Shown in pieces: positions 1 through 11,140 of a DNA stretch of 64,000 bases. Each line of letters begins with the position of its first letter. Position 1 is the stretch's first letter. Under the pieces are notes generated by a model. The model was not told the DNA's origin, ran no database searches, and saw only the letters and a list, made by a program, of their open reading frames with translations. This DNA is from Posidonia oceanica (lineage: Eukaryota > Streptophyta > Magnoliopsida > Alismatales > Posidoniaceae): positions 62,536,501-62,600,500 of the forward strand of contig JAZBRS010000026.1 in NCBI GenBank assembly GCA_037176725.1, in the 5' to 3' direction. The position numbers were made by a program, and so were the translations under genes.

Positions 1-1354
1 AGCAACCCTTCAAGGGTTGATAGTGATATAATCTTTGAGGGTCCTTCGGACCTTACCCCTTCTTCCCCCTTTCTTGCCGAAAGAAATTTTCGAACGGCTA
101 CTCCAATTATACCATTGAGGCAAAAGGTGGGTTTAGAAATCAAAAGAAATGTCAATGGGGAAGGACAATCCTTAAGCCCTGATTTCTGAGCTGCGGTTGA
201 TGCTAAAAACAAGGGATTGAATACTTGGGTGGGTGATATGGAATCATTCCCTGGGTAGGTTTTGATTTCAGCACAATCTGCATCTCCTGGTGTCACTATG
301 GATTTTGATCTAGTGACTTTGAATAGGAGTGATAGTTCGTCTCAACAGGAAGATCACAAATTTAAGGATGATATTTCCTTGGTAGTGGAAAGCTCAATTT
401 CGGAGAGTCCGTGTAAATCTATTCACCCTCCCAGAGTGATTTTTCCGGCTACCCTCAGCGCTGGCGATCCCCCTGCCGATTGGGAGGTCGGAGAAGATGG
501 CTTTGCCGTCAATATTGGGGTGTGAAATTCGAGACAGGGCAGGTCACACCGGCTGTAACGTTTTAGCTATCGTTTCAAATTCAAATGTATCCCATACTTT
601 TAATATTTTTAATTACTCTAGCTTTAATATTACTATCGCACAGCAAAATCGTGGTCCTGCCGATAATGTTTTGGATTGTTGTAATAATCCTGTGGTTAAT
701 CCTAATTCAATGGATAAGTCTGTTGGCTCCATTGATAATGGCGATCTCGAGGTTGAGGGAAATCGTGTGATCAAGATTCATGCATTTAATGCTTCGATTT
801 TTTCTTCTCTCGTCGAAAATATGTACCGCTTGAGACACAAAAAGTTTGATGCAAGCTGTGGTGCATTTAATGCGTTGATTCGGCAAAGATATCCCATTGA
901 TTATCAATCTTGCTTTGAACCAAATGAATCCCCTTCCTCTTATTTGAATACTTCTTCACCACTCAAGGCTTATTGGTCCACTAGTTCTCGCTTCTCTGTT
1001 TTAGCTTCTCCTCGAAGGAAACTTTTGATTCCCTCTTCCTCTCTCGGGGATTCTGGTAGACTCCATTCTGCATTCTCCTCCAAGGGTGTGGTGCATCCTT
1101 CTCTTCCTGAGGAAGGGTGGCAACTGGTCTCGAGAAAGCAACCCAAGTCATCTTTATTGCTTTTTTGCACTATAACTGATAGGTGCTTTAAGTGTGGTAT
1201 GCGTGGGCATTTAAAATCATTTTGTAGATTCAAAGGCACTTGCTTTCACTACAAATCTCCTAACCATTCTGTTGCGATTTGCCGATTTTTCAATGCAGTC
1301 AATGCAGCTACCGCAAGCTCAGCTCGAGCGAAGTTCACAAAAAATGATAATTGA
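1..1354 (+). pseudogene. LINE ORF1-like protein remnant (gag-like, zinc knuckle)
   Basis: Two overlapping reading frames (262-525 and 497-1354) look like the ORF1 (RNA-binding, gag-like) protein of a plant L1-type LINE. The second frame has an aromatic stretch reading EEGWQLVSRKQPK near residue 210, a form common just before the zinc knuckles of plant LINE ORF1. A perfect CX2CX4HX4C knuckle follows (CFKCGMRGHLKSFC), then a second knuckle that has lost its second Cys (CFHY). Bases 1-261 continue the reading with in-frame stops. No endonuclease or reverse transcriptase follows; the sequence passes at about 1.35 kb into a GC-richer Ty3/gypsy fragment, so this is truncated. ORF1 would bind LINE RNA in a ribonucleoprotein. 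The family call is inference from motif order; a gag of another retroelement is the alternative. Confidence 0.5.
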
Positions 1355-1400
1355 AATTGAATGGGAAATATGGTTACCTGTCCCCTAGCCGTCAATGCAG

Positions 1401-1958
1401 TTACCGCAAGCTCAGCCCAGGCCGCATCCCTGCACGGTACCAAAGCCTGCACCTTGTCGCGGGGTATGTGAGCCCGCGTAAAATCTGGAGGAGCACCAGC
1501 ATCGTCCTCTGCCTCCTGTTGAACAAAGTCGAGGATGTTCTTGTACCATGCGTCATCCTCAACCATGCCAGCAGCAGGAGGACCAGCAGCAGCGGGCCCT
1601 GCCTCGGGAACTGCCTCCTTCGACTCCGACTCCTTTGAATCCTTGACAGAAGGAATGAATGACTCCGGGCCTGAACTTCTGGAGCCGCTGGTGTCCGCAA
1701 CCGGGTCGTATCCGGAGTCGCCCCCTCAACCAATAGTGGACCCTCTGCAGCCATCTTTGGAGCCCTACGGACCTCCCCGCCTTCCTGTGCCTCGGTCCCA
1801 ATTGCCGGCGCCTCCTCCGTCATCCCGACTGTCTCCGGCACCCTCATCGGAGTCGGTTTAGACCCGTCGGACGTCGACGGACCCTTCCTCCTCCGTGCCA
1901 ACTTCTTTGGCATCATGTAAGCTTTACCAAACCTCGGCATGAACTGAAAAGGACCCAA
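1401..1958 (-). pseudogene. Antisense ORF of a Tat-lineage Ty3/gypsy element (putative)
   Basis: An open minus-strand frame starts MGPFQFMPRFGKAYMMPKKL and has a basic, then Pro/Ala/Glu-rich composition. It lies upstream of, and antisense to, a long LTR at 3458-5222. Ty3/gypsy elements of the Tat group (Grande, Ogre and relatives) are known to carry an antisense ORF between pol and the 3' LTR, and this position fits. The frame appears shifted near 1560: a second minus frame (1249-1566) continues with an acidic, Trp-containing segment. GC content is clearly higher than in the surroundings. I recognise no catalytic motif, and the protein's function is unknown. It could also be chance open frame in GC-rich DNA. 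Confidence 0.35.
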
Positions 1959-2261
1959 TAGAGGTCAAAACACTGTGTCGGAGATGATGAGGAAGAAGAG
2001 GGGAAGGGAGGAAAGCATACCTCCACTGCTGGAACTGAAAGTCACAGTCGCCGTCCGAAAGAAAATGCACGCCGTCGCTGCAACCTGTGCCCTAGCTCCA
2101 GCCGTCAAAGCCATCGAAGGAAAGGAGCGCACCGCCTCACGCCGGAGAAGCTCAGAACCTCAGAAGGAGAATCGCCGCCGTCGCCAGAGAGGAAGAGGAG
2201 GAGAGTACTGAGCGGGAAGACGAGGAAGAAAAGAGAGTAGGAACTGTTAAAGGGCTCAACA

Positions 2262-5007
2262 CGTAAGACGCTAAAATACGCTGCATCCAACGTTACATGC
2301 AAATATTTCATGCGTTTAAAGGCACTAGTATCAACAAAGTATTAGACGCTGAGAATAGTAGTGTCCTACGTTAGACGCTAATAACGGTAGCGTCCTACGC
2401 TTCAGAGCAACTTAAAATGCTGAATATCGCTGAAAAGCCTTCAAATCAATTTTCTTCCAATTACTGAGGCTTCTACAAGCTAAAATGCACATAGGGGATG
2501 ATAGCTTCATAAATTTTGAACTTCCAGACAATCTTGAATCTCCGACACATGACTGGAGAAACTTGGCCAACGTACTTATCACCGGTCATAAGATGATGGT
2601 CCCTGTCGAGAATGTAGGCTACATTCGATGAAAAGACACTCGATTATGACAAATAAAGCCAACGCAGCTAGCAGAGAAGAGGTCAACCCCCTTTGCCCAA
2701 CACCTGGGAACACCATGGACCTCTCGCTCGCTAAACTACGGGTCATAGGATGACGATCCCTATGGAGAGTGCAGGCCAAACTCAATGAAAGGGGACCTGA
2801 CTATGATGAATTGCATCCATGCATGTGTCAGTCCGCCTTTAATAATGAGAAAAATTATTGAGCCATCCCGGAATACAAATCAAAGCCAGTAATGATAGAG
2901 GAACCTCATTATCTAAGGTCATGCATTGTATATCATGATCACCTCCCTTGCATTTCCGCCAGCATGCATCCATGCATAACACATTATATTGCATTCGCAT
3001 TGAGTGGTCGTTGGAGACATTTGCTACCCATCTTTTAGTTTGACCCCCTCGGGCAACCCCCTTGGCCATGTCTTTTAGTTTCTTAGCTTTATCCCTATGG
3101 GCAACGCCTAAGGTCGTGCCTCGGTTCTGAGTGTTGGATGTTTGATCCAGCTCAATCCTTGAGTGTTGGATGTTTGATCCAGCTCAATCATTTGAGTGTT
3201 GGATGCTTAATCCAGCTCAATCCTTCGAGTGTTGGATGCCTGATCCAGCTCAATCCATTTCACTTCGCATCCAACCTGCTCACGACAGGTGTTGGATATT
3301 CTTCCTCGTTTTAGCTTGGTGGCAACTCTGACTCACACTAAAGTGTTGTGTTTTCTTTTTCTTTTTTAGTCAAAACCCCTTGGATAGTGCCACACGGGAA
3401 TATCGTCTCGCCTTGTAGCTACGTTCGTTCCGAAATCACCTACAAGGAGGGACAATCTGTAGATACTCCGTTTTGACACTCCCTTTGCACCTTTAAATAC
3501 CATCACCCTATATCATGCTCCACTCATCTTTATAAGCTTTTTTGCTCAACTCAAGTTCTCTCCAAGAGCCCATATGCCTGTCTGGATCGTTAGACGCTGT
3601 ATACTACTGCGTCTAACGTTAAACGCTGTATTGCATAGCGTCTAAAGGTTCCAGTTCAGTTTATTTCTAAATCTGTCAATTTTCCTTTTGGACCCAAACC
3701 ATCTGTCAAAGTCAAACGGGTTCACATCGACATAATCACCTCATTAATTGATTGACACTTGTCCCATTGATTGAGAGGCTAAATTTGGTAAGTTTGCAAG
3801 TTGGGTGTGTTGGACGCTGTGTATCCTTGCGTCCAATGTAGAAAGCAGTGAATCACTGTGTTTTACAACCTGGTTTTGTATTCCGTCACTTTCCTTTTTT
3901 GGCAAAATACGAAATCTATTTTTTCCCTCCTCTAGAGTGTATTGACCGGTCAAGCCAATTAAAATTGGTTTAATGACCATTAATCAATCATTATTAGGGG
4001 AATATTCCTTTATCCTGGCAGCTGTATCTCAGGAGTTGTTGGATACTCGAGATTCCAGCGTTCAACGTTGGACGCTGTGATTTCCAGCGTCCAATACTTC
4101 TGAATTAGAAATTTTGCTGACTTGGTCATTTAATCCATATCTGCTCCTCCCCTGCTTTTATAAAAGCAATGGTACCTCCAGCCTAAAGGGGACACGATTT
4201 GGAGGGGGAGAGAGGAATTTGAATATTAGAGGAATTTAAATTGAGAGATAGAAAAATTACAAAGAAAATGAGAGAGAGTTTTTGAGTGAATGAAAGAGAA
4301 TTCTAAATGAGCATAGTTCTCGACAGTCTCCAACCACATCTCGCATTTCCATCCTAAATAAAAGGGGGTTTTCTTTTAGTAGTTTGCATATTGCATTTCA
4401 CATTTTTTGTTGTTGTAGCTAGACATTCATACATAGTTGCAACCGGGGGGATAAAACCCCTCGGGTAAGTATTTTTCTTTGTTCATTTTATATCACTTTC
4501 TATTTACATTAGATCACTTACTACACTATATTTAATCCGCATCTTTAAATTTTTGTTGCAAGGAAGAAGAAGAAGAAGAAATTCACTAAGTACGGGCATC
4601 CTTGGGCAACGCTGGCGTTGTCTCAAGGTAGCTGAACCCGCAAACATCACATCTCCCAAGGCATCTCGAGGGCCGATGAAAGCGAACCTGGAGTGGCGAT
4701 CACACCAACTTCCTCATATGTGGAGTGGCGAAGTTGGATACAACAAAAGGGAACTCCGAGAAAGCAAAAGAGACGAAACAAAAGCTTCACCTCGAAAACC
4801 CCGTATCCACAACCACCAGAGGGGCTGCAGGGGCCGTGCAGTACAGTGCATCCGCAGTCCCAGTGCGTAGGATGCTATTCTGAAATGCGTCTTACATAAG
4901 ACGCAGCCTGATGCAGCGTCCAACACTGAAATCAGCTTGGCTGCATAAGACGCTGTGATCTCCAGCGTCTTACGTAAGACGCAGGTTGATGCAGCGTCCA
5001 ACAACCC
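2262..5007. repeat. Dispersed GACGCTG...CAGCGTC hairpin family
   Basis: At least nine short inverted repeats share arms close to TTRGACGCTG and CAGCGTCYAA around a 7-9 nt loop. Clear examples are at 2371-2398, 3589-3617, 3618-3647, 3810-3836, 4068-4096 and 4944-4973. Degenerate or half copies lie at 2262-2294, 2342-2370, 4039-4066, 4894-4923 and 4974-5003. They sit both in the internal region and throughout the LTR, and I did not notice them elsewhere in the window. Function is unknown; see the findings. Confidence 0.7.
3127..3256. repeat. Minisatellite, four copies of a 32-33 bp unit
   Basis: Four head-to-tail units of the form GAGTGTTGGATG...TTGATCCAGCTCAATCC, with a few substitutions each. 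They lie about 200 bp upstream of the LTR in the internal region of the Ty3/gypsy element. Tandem repeats in this position are common in Tat-lineage elements. Confidence 0.85.
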
Positions 5008-5222
5008 AAAGTGGATTGTGGGTGATTTGGGTTTTTTTTGCTTGGGCTTGGGCTTGGATTTAGGCAAGGCTTGGGTTTAGACTAGGTTTATGATTAATGG
5101 GGGTGAGTTTTGAAGGTATTGGGCTAGGTTTAGTGTTTGGTGATTAGGTGGGGGCCGCCACGACCGAGCACATCCTTGGGAGATAACCGCCGATAAAGGA
5201 CTATAAAATCGGGATGTCTACA
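3458..5222 (+). repeat. LTR of Tat-type Ty3/gypsy element
   Basis: The 1,765-bp segment begins TGTAGATACTCCG and ends GGGATGTCTACA. These ends are imperfect inverted repeats (TGTAGA/TCTACA), as expected of an LTR. A purine-rich tract precedes the left end with only a 5-bp gap. A palindromic TATA box (CTTTTATAAAAG, 4155-4166) lies about 700 bp in, followed by a purine-rich GGAGGGGGAGAGAGG leader that suits the start of the R region. The second LTR is not in the window, so the call rests on end structure and the polypurine tract. Many GACGCTG/CAGCGTC hairpins lie inside it. Confidence 0.55.
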
Positions 5223-5364
5223 GTTTTCTAATATTTTGGATTTTTAGCTCAATCCCTTTACAATTGTAATTATTTAATATTATCTTTGATTTCCATATTA
5301 TCAACTCTTATGATGTTATTAGGAATCAATAAAATGATTATCTTGGGTTCAATTCAGCCTACGA

Positions 5365-5583
5365 AAAGCTCATGAAATGATATAAGTTTAGATTTAACAA
5401 CAATAAAAACTCACCCGTTTCACTCGTCAACCCTACCCGCTACCCGTTATCCTAATGGGTAATGGATAGGATAGCGGCTAAAAAATTTTAAGACGGGTAT
5501 TCACCCCACCTGTAACCCGTTAAGAAAGAACGGGTTAAGGTTATGGTAGACCCTAAACCCAATCCAACCCGTTTACACTCCTA
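5365..5583 (-). mobile_element. MITE fragment (TAGGRGTGTAAAYGRG end), copy A
   Basis: On the minus strand this starts TAGGAGTGTAAACGGG and continues with alternating ACCCGTT/AACGGGT words. It closely parallels the plus-strand sequence from 62211 to about 62415, including the stretch CTAAACTT(T)ATATCATTTCATG. The terminal sequence resembles ends of plant hAT-like MITEs. The homology fades near 5365; the other end was not found. Confidence 0.6.
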
Positions 5584-5908
5584 GTACACTCAATCCCAAT
5601 GTTGAAGTTATGCATCAGCGGATGTCTACACGTTCTCTGTGATGAATCAGTGTGTTGACGAACGTCCGCCCCGAACGTTTGTAAATCATCTGTATCAAAG
5701 CAGTGACGCAGTGGACGTACGTCAGGCTATTTTAAGTCAAAAAGTCAACCGTTAGCATTTAGCAACAATATTAATTAATCTTTAGGTAAAATATTAACTC
5801 AAAGGGCATTTGGATACAACTTTAATATAATTGAGGTACTAGGAAAATATGAAAATAAACAGGATATTTCGAGAACTGTCAGTCTTAATGGTGGAGGTAC
5901 TGAGACAG

Positions 5909-5954
<46 letters not shown>

Positions 5955-6534
5955 TTGTTGCATTTGGTACTTAATATGGCGTCACTGTTCATGGATCAGT
6001 ACTTCCACAGGCAACATCATTTTCAACCACGAAATGCATGCCCCCTTTGTAAAAAACACTAAATGCTTGAGAACAACAATATTGACTTTGGAAGCAAAGA
6101 GAGACACATGCTATTCCTACGGATCAAACTAGAGATTTTTTTTTTTCTTTACAAGGAACAGTTGAACTAATAGTGGATTTACGTGTCAAGGAAAGCGAAG
6201 AGAAACTGAGCGTACAAGCTTTACATTCTTCCCCTTCCTTAAAGTCAGGAAGTCCTGGTCATTTGCACTAGCTAACAACGTGAAGGTTGAACTAAAAACA
6301 AGAGCTGGTATACGAACCACCCAAAAAACAAAAACAAAAAAAAACACTTGTCCTGGCGATTATTGATTTCTATCCTAAGCCATGTCTGCACAACTACACG
6401 TCAAGAGTCCAAGAGGAACTGGGCATGCATGTCAGCTTCCTTCTAATCCCTCATAAGAAAAGGGACATTTCTAAAACCATGCCTGCATGAATGATCTCCT
6501 TCTATGTGCTCTTGGTAGAACTGTCAACTTCCAA
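5584..6534. other. Intergenic, 3' flank of the TGA gene
   Basis: I see no gene here. It contains a (TA)n microsatellite at 5910-5951, an A/T-rich stretch, and presumably the 3' UTR and polyadenylation region of the minus-strand TGA gene just before 6535. Confidence 0.6.
5910..5951. repeat. (TA)n microsatellite
   Basis: About 20 uninterrupted TA units. Confidence 0.95.
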
Positions 6535-9500
6535 CTATTCCTGTCTCGGCCGGGCGAACCAGAGCGAGCTAAGTGCTCGCAGGCGGTGGAAGTACTCGGC
6601 AACGGCGAGGAAGCCACGGGCCGCCTGCGTGGTGGTGAGGATCTGGTGGAGACGGTGCTGAGTTTGCTGCCTTAGGCTATCAGCCTGCAATAATCAAGCA
6701 TGCAAATAAATTTGAGAGTGATATCATGCCAATAAGAACAAATTAAAGGTCTTAGTTGTCGCTTATTGTCAACTTTATATATGTGGTTATAATTTGTTCA
6801 AGTGAGTTGATACTTTTTTGAAAGTTCCAACAATGGTGACCTTTGCTTCACGCATACAAACCTCTCTAGTGCTCATATGTGAGAGAATCAGTCTTCAAAA
6901 CAATTCTCTAGATGGCACGAGATTCATTTTGTTTGATTAGCAAAGGTCAAACTTCCATTACGTGCACGGTTAGTGTGCTCTTCCTTGAGGAAGACTGGAG
7001 CAACATTTGATCTCGTGGCACTGATCGGAGTTAGAGTAGTTGTCATAAATAGCACTGGCATGGCATTTGATCTCTGGTGGGAGTCCAGTTGGTTCGAACT
7101 AAGGTCTCAAACTGTCCTTGAGATTACAATTTTTAATGAAAAGTCAGTTTTCTTTTCCAAAAGTTATATATTATTGATTTTCTGTCAGTAGTCTTTGTAA
7201 TTCAAATCACAGAAAAATTGCTAATTGCTTTTGAAATTACAGTTTTTAATCAAAAATTAGCTTTTTCCAAAAGTTATATATTATAGTTTTTTTATCGACA
7301 ACTTTTTTAGTTCAAATCACAAAAAAGCATAACTGCTTTTGAAAAAAATTCTGAATGAAAGATCCAGTTGAAACTGTTTTTTTCTTAAAAAGCATTTTTC
7401 TCACAAGAATTGTAGTTCTAAACGCAATTTCAAATGGAGCCTAAGATAAAATTATGATCCAATCCAACCCCACTAGGTTAATAACATATGTGTGGTTGGG
7501 TGGAATCGAACCAACTCGACCCATGATAATTCAAGTTAGGTTAGGTCAATTCATTGTTTTCTTGTTCTTTTGAGGATTGATGATAAGATTTACATGGGGT
7601 TTAGATTAGGAATTTAGACTCTCTTTTCTTTCTCTTTAGATGTTTATCATTTGTCGTCTTAAAAATTATAAAAATACATAAGTTATTTTATAAATTATTA
7701 AAATAAATAGGTTGATCTTAGAGTTGGTTTGAATTGATTCGGTCTAAAATTTTTAGACCTGTGATCACCAACCCGTGGAACAAAAATACTCAACCTAATA
7801 AGGTCGGATTGGGTAAGTTTACATGTTGATCAAACCTATTGTGCAATCCTAACCAAAACTAAAGGTGGAAGAAGATGAACAATTACTCACTAGTTAATGT
7901 ATTATTATCAAATAATCAAATAAGGACTGATGTGGTTGACTTTGAAAAAAAAGGTAATGAACGGGGTAGGTTTCGTGAAGAAGAATATCGTGCATGACAT
8001 TTTCATATAATTGTTGCAATTAGCTTCGGCTTTATTTTTTTAAGATATTTTGACTTGGTAAAGTAAACGAGTTGGTGGTTCTAAGTACCGCCTCTGTCCA
8101 TTATCTGCCCAAATTGTTGGAGCTTAAGAAACCAGGAGAAAGACAAACCACATGCATAACCTAATATGAAGAAACCAGGAGAAAGACAAAATGCATAACC
8201 TAATATGAAGAAACCAGGAGAAAGACAAACCACATGCATAACCTAATACGAAGAAACCAGGAGAAAGACAAAATGCATAACCTAATATGAAGAAACCAGG
8301 AGAAAGATAAACCACATGCATAACCTAATATGGAATATATATACATCACGAGTCACGACCATGATGAAGTCCAAAGTTATTAATTGTACATCACGACTAT
8401 GGGAGTATGTTGACAGAATGATGAAGACACTCGACACTTTTCTCAAGTATTTATTAATGTAGTTCAAAGACTGTATGTAAGGCGGGTATACTATTGCTAA
8501 TATATTGCATGGAAGCTCCATCAAATATAAGCTTAGAAACCCTTAGCTCATGTTTTGATCTAGAACAAGTCTTGGAATAAATTTAGAATAGGAATTACTA
8601 TTCCGTTTAAATGTGTAAAATCGAAATAAACTCGGAATAGTAATTCCTATTCTGATTTACTTATTCCTGAATAGCTATTCCACAAGAATGGTGGAATAAA
8701 GTTATTCTACTAAGTTATTCTGGTACATCTATGTATACGGTGTGTTTATTTTTGTGTAAAAATTAATACATATATAATATAATGTATACATACTTTTAAT
8801 TAGATATATATTTTAATAATCAAGTTGATTATTATTAATCTATATATTTTCCATTTATTCCAACACTTATTTTGATACTTATTCCACTTTTCATCCAAAC
8901 AAGAATATCTCCTTATACACACTTATTCACATTTAAAAGGAAATTACTTCCAAACTGAATAACAATACTATTAGAATACTAATATCACTTTCTACTTATT
9001 ACTACTTTTTTTATTCTACATCCAAAGAGGGGTTTAGCCCCTGTTTGGATCTAGAATAAGTCCTGGAATAAATTTAGAAGAAGAATTACTATTCCGTTTG
9101 GTTGTGTAAAAATCGAAATAAACTTGGAATAGTAATTTCTATTCTGATTTACTTATTCTCGAATAGCTATTCTGCGAAAATGGTGGAATAAAAATATTTC
9201 GCTAGGTTATTCTGATACATGTATGTATACAATGTGTTTATTTTTGGTTTAAAAATTAATACATATATAATATGATATATACATACTTTAAATTAGATAT
9301 ATATCTTAATAATCAAGTTGATTATTATTATTAATCTACATATTTTTCACTTATTCTAATACTTATTCTGATACTTATTCCACTTTTCATCCAAACCAGA
9401 ATATCTCCTTATACACACTTATTCACTTTTAAAAGAAAATCACTTCTAAACTGAAAAGCAATATTATCAGAATACTAATAACACTTTCTACTTATTCCTA

Positions 9501-11089
9501 CTTTTCTTATTTTACATCCAAAGAGGGGCGTCCCTATTTGGATCCGGAATAAGTCTTGGAATAAACCTAGAATAAGAATTACTATTCCATTTGGTTGTGT
9601 AAAAATCAGAATAAACTCGGAATAGTAATTTCTATTCTGATTTACTTATTCTAGAATAGCTATTTTGCGAGAATGGTGAAATAAAGTTATTCCACTAAGT
9701 TATTCCGATACATGTATGTATACGATGTATTTATTTTTTGTTTAAAATTTAATACATATATAATATGATGTATACATACTTTAAATTAGATACATATCTT
9801 AATAATCAAGTTGATTATTGTTAATTTACATATTTTATACTTATTCTAACACTTATTCTGATACTTATTCTACTTTTCATCCAAACCAAAGTATCTTCTT
9901 ATACATACTTATTCATCTTTAAAAGAAAATTACTTCTAAACTGAAAAGTAATATTATCAGACTATTAATACAACTTTCTACTTATTCCTAATTTTTTTAT
10001 TTTACATCCAAAGAGGGATACATTAGATTTTATTATTTTTTTCATAACATGAAAGCGAGAATGTAAGCTCAATGGACAAAAAGGAAGATGACACTACTGT
10101 ACTGAAAATTATGTATTCCATGAGAAAGGTCAACCTAGGGTGGGTAGTTGAGTAGGACTTGATGCATATTAGTTTTCATTTTCCAACCCTACTCAACTAA
10201 TTTCTGATTTGATGGATCCTGACAAGTTGCTAACCAACAAATTATCGGTAACAACAATGTTTCAGAAACTTGGGGCAAGGAAGAGGGTCACTAATGTATT
10301 TTCATAGGATGCATATGACTTAGTCGATGCTTGACAACTACTTGCTTTGCATCATTGGGTGGGTTTATATAATCTACACGATTATGCACTAGTAAGAAAA
10401 AGAAGATGGTCGCATGAAAATATAAGCTTATGGATGGAAACTTCTTTATTCATATATGATACCTGTCGGACAAAGCTTTCAAGGGTGGAGAGTTTGCTAA
10501 CAGCGGCAACCATGTGGCCCATGTAAGTGGCCATGTTGGACGGGCAGCTGAGCTCATCGGAAGCAACAGTGTCGGAGAGGGACTGGTGGAAAGCTTCCAA
10601 CCCTTGGGTGAGGGCTTCTTCTGTTTCTTGCGTCGACTGTTGCAAGGCATATATCGCTAGGAGTTGCTGCTCCGACAGCGGCTCCATGTGTCTCAAAGCA
10701 ATCTGCATGGGTTCATCGGCGAACTAACGCCAGTTACAATTAAGAGAAGAAGAGAGAAACCAGAACTTGTTCTTGTAAAAAAAATGCGACAACTTTTCTA
10801 GAAAAATGTAAAGAGTATTTTTGTATAATTTTGTCAGATATATATACACTTCCACCACGTTGATGATCTTGCTACCTAACATTTCCATAACATATGACGT
10901 AGGAGTACAATAGGTACTCAGAGATTGAGAGAATGAATATATACATGTACAGAAATTTGATCAAAAGAGATGCAAATTCACCAAGATATTTAGGTTGATA
11001 CCACAAGAAAGCTGGATGTACAAAAGTGAATCAAGCTGAAAACATGACAAGCTAATAAGGAAAACACGCTAGTGGTGACTTTTTCATGG

Positions 11090-11140
<51 letters not shown>

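Larger units (their letters stand above)
1360..5222 (+). mobile_element. 3' part of a Tat-type Ty3/gypsy LTR retrotransposon
   Basis: From about 1.36 kb the sequence becomes GC-richer and non-coding on the plus strand. It runs through repeated segments to a purine-rich tract (3444-3452, AAGGAGGGA) and then an LTR beginning TGTAGATACTCCG. Gag, protease, RT and integrase are absent from the window, so this is either the 3' end of a longer or rearranged element or a large non-autonomous derivative. The left boundary is uncertain because only one LTR is visible. An 80-bp direct repeat (2580-2660 versus 2740-2820) and a 32-bp minisatellite lie in the internal part. Confidence 0.5.
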
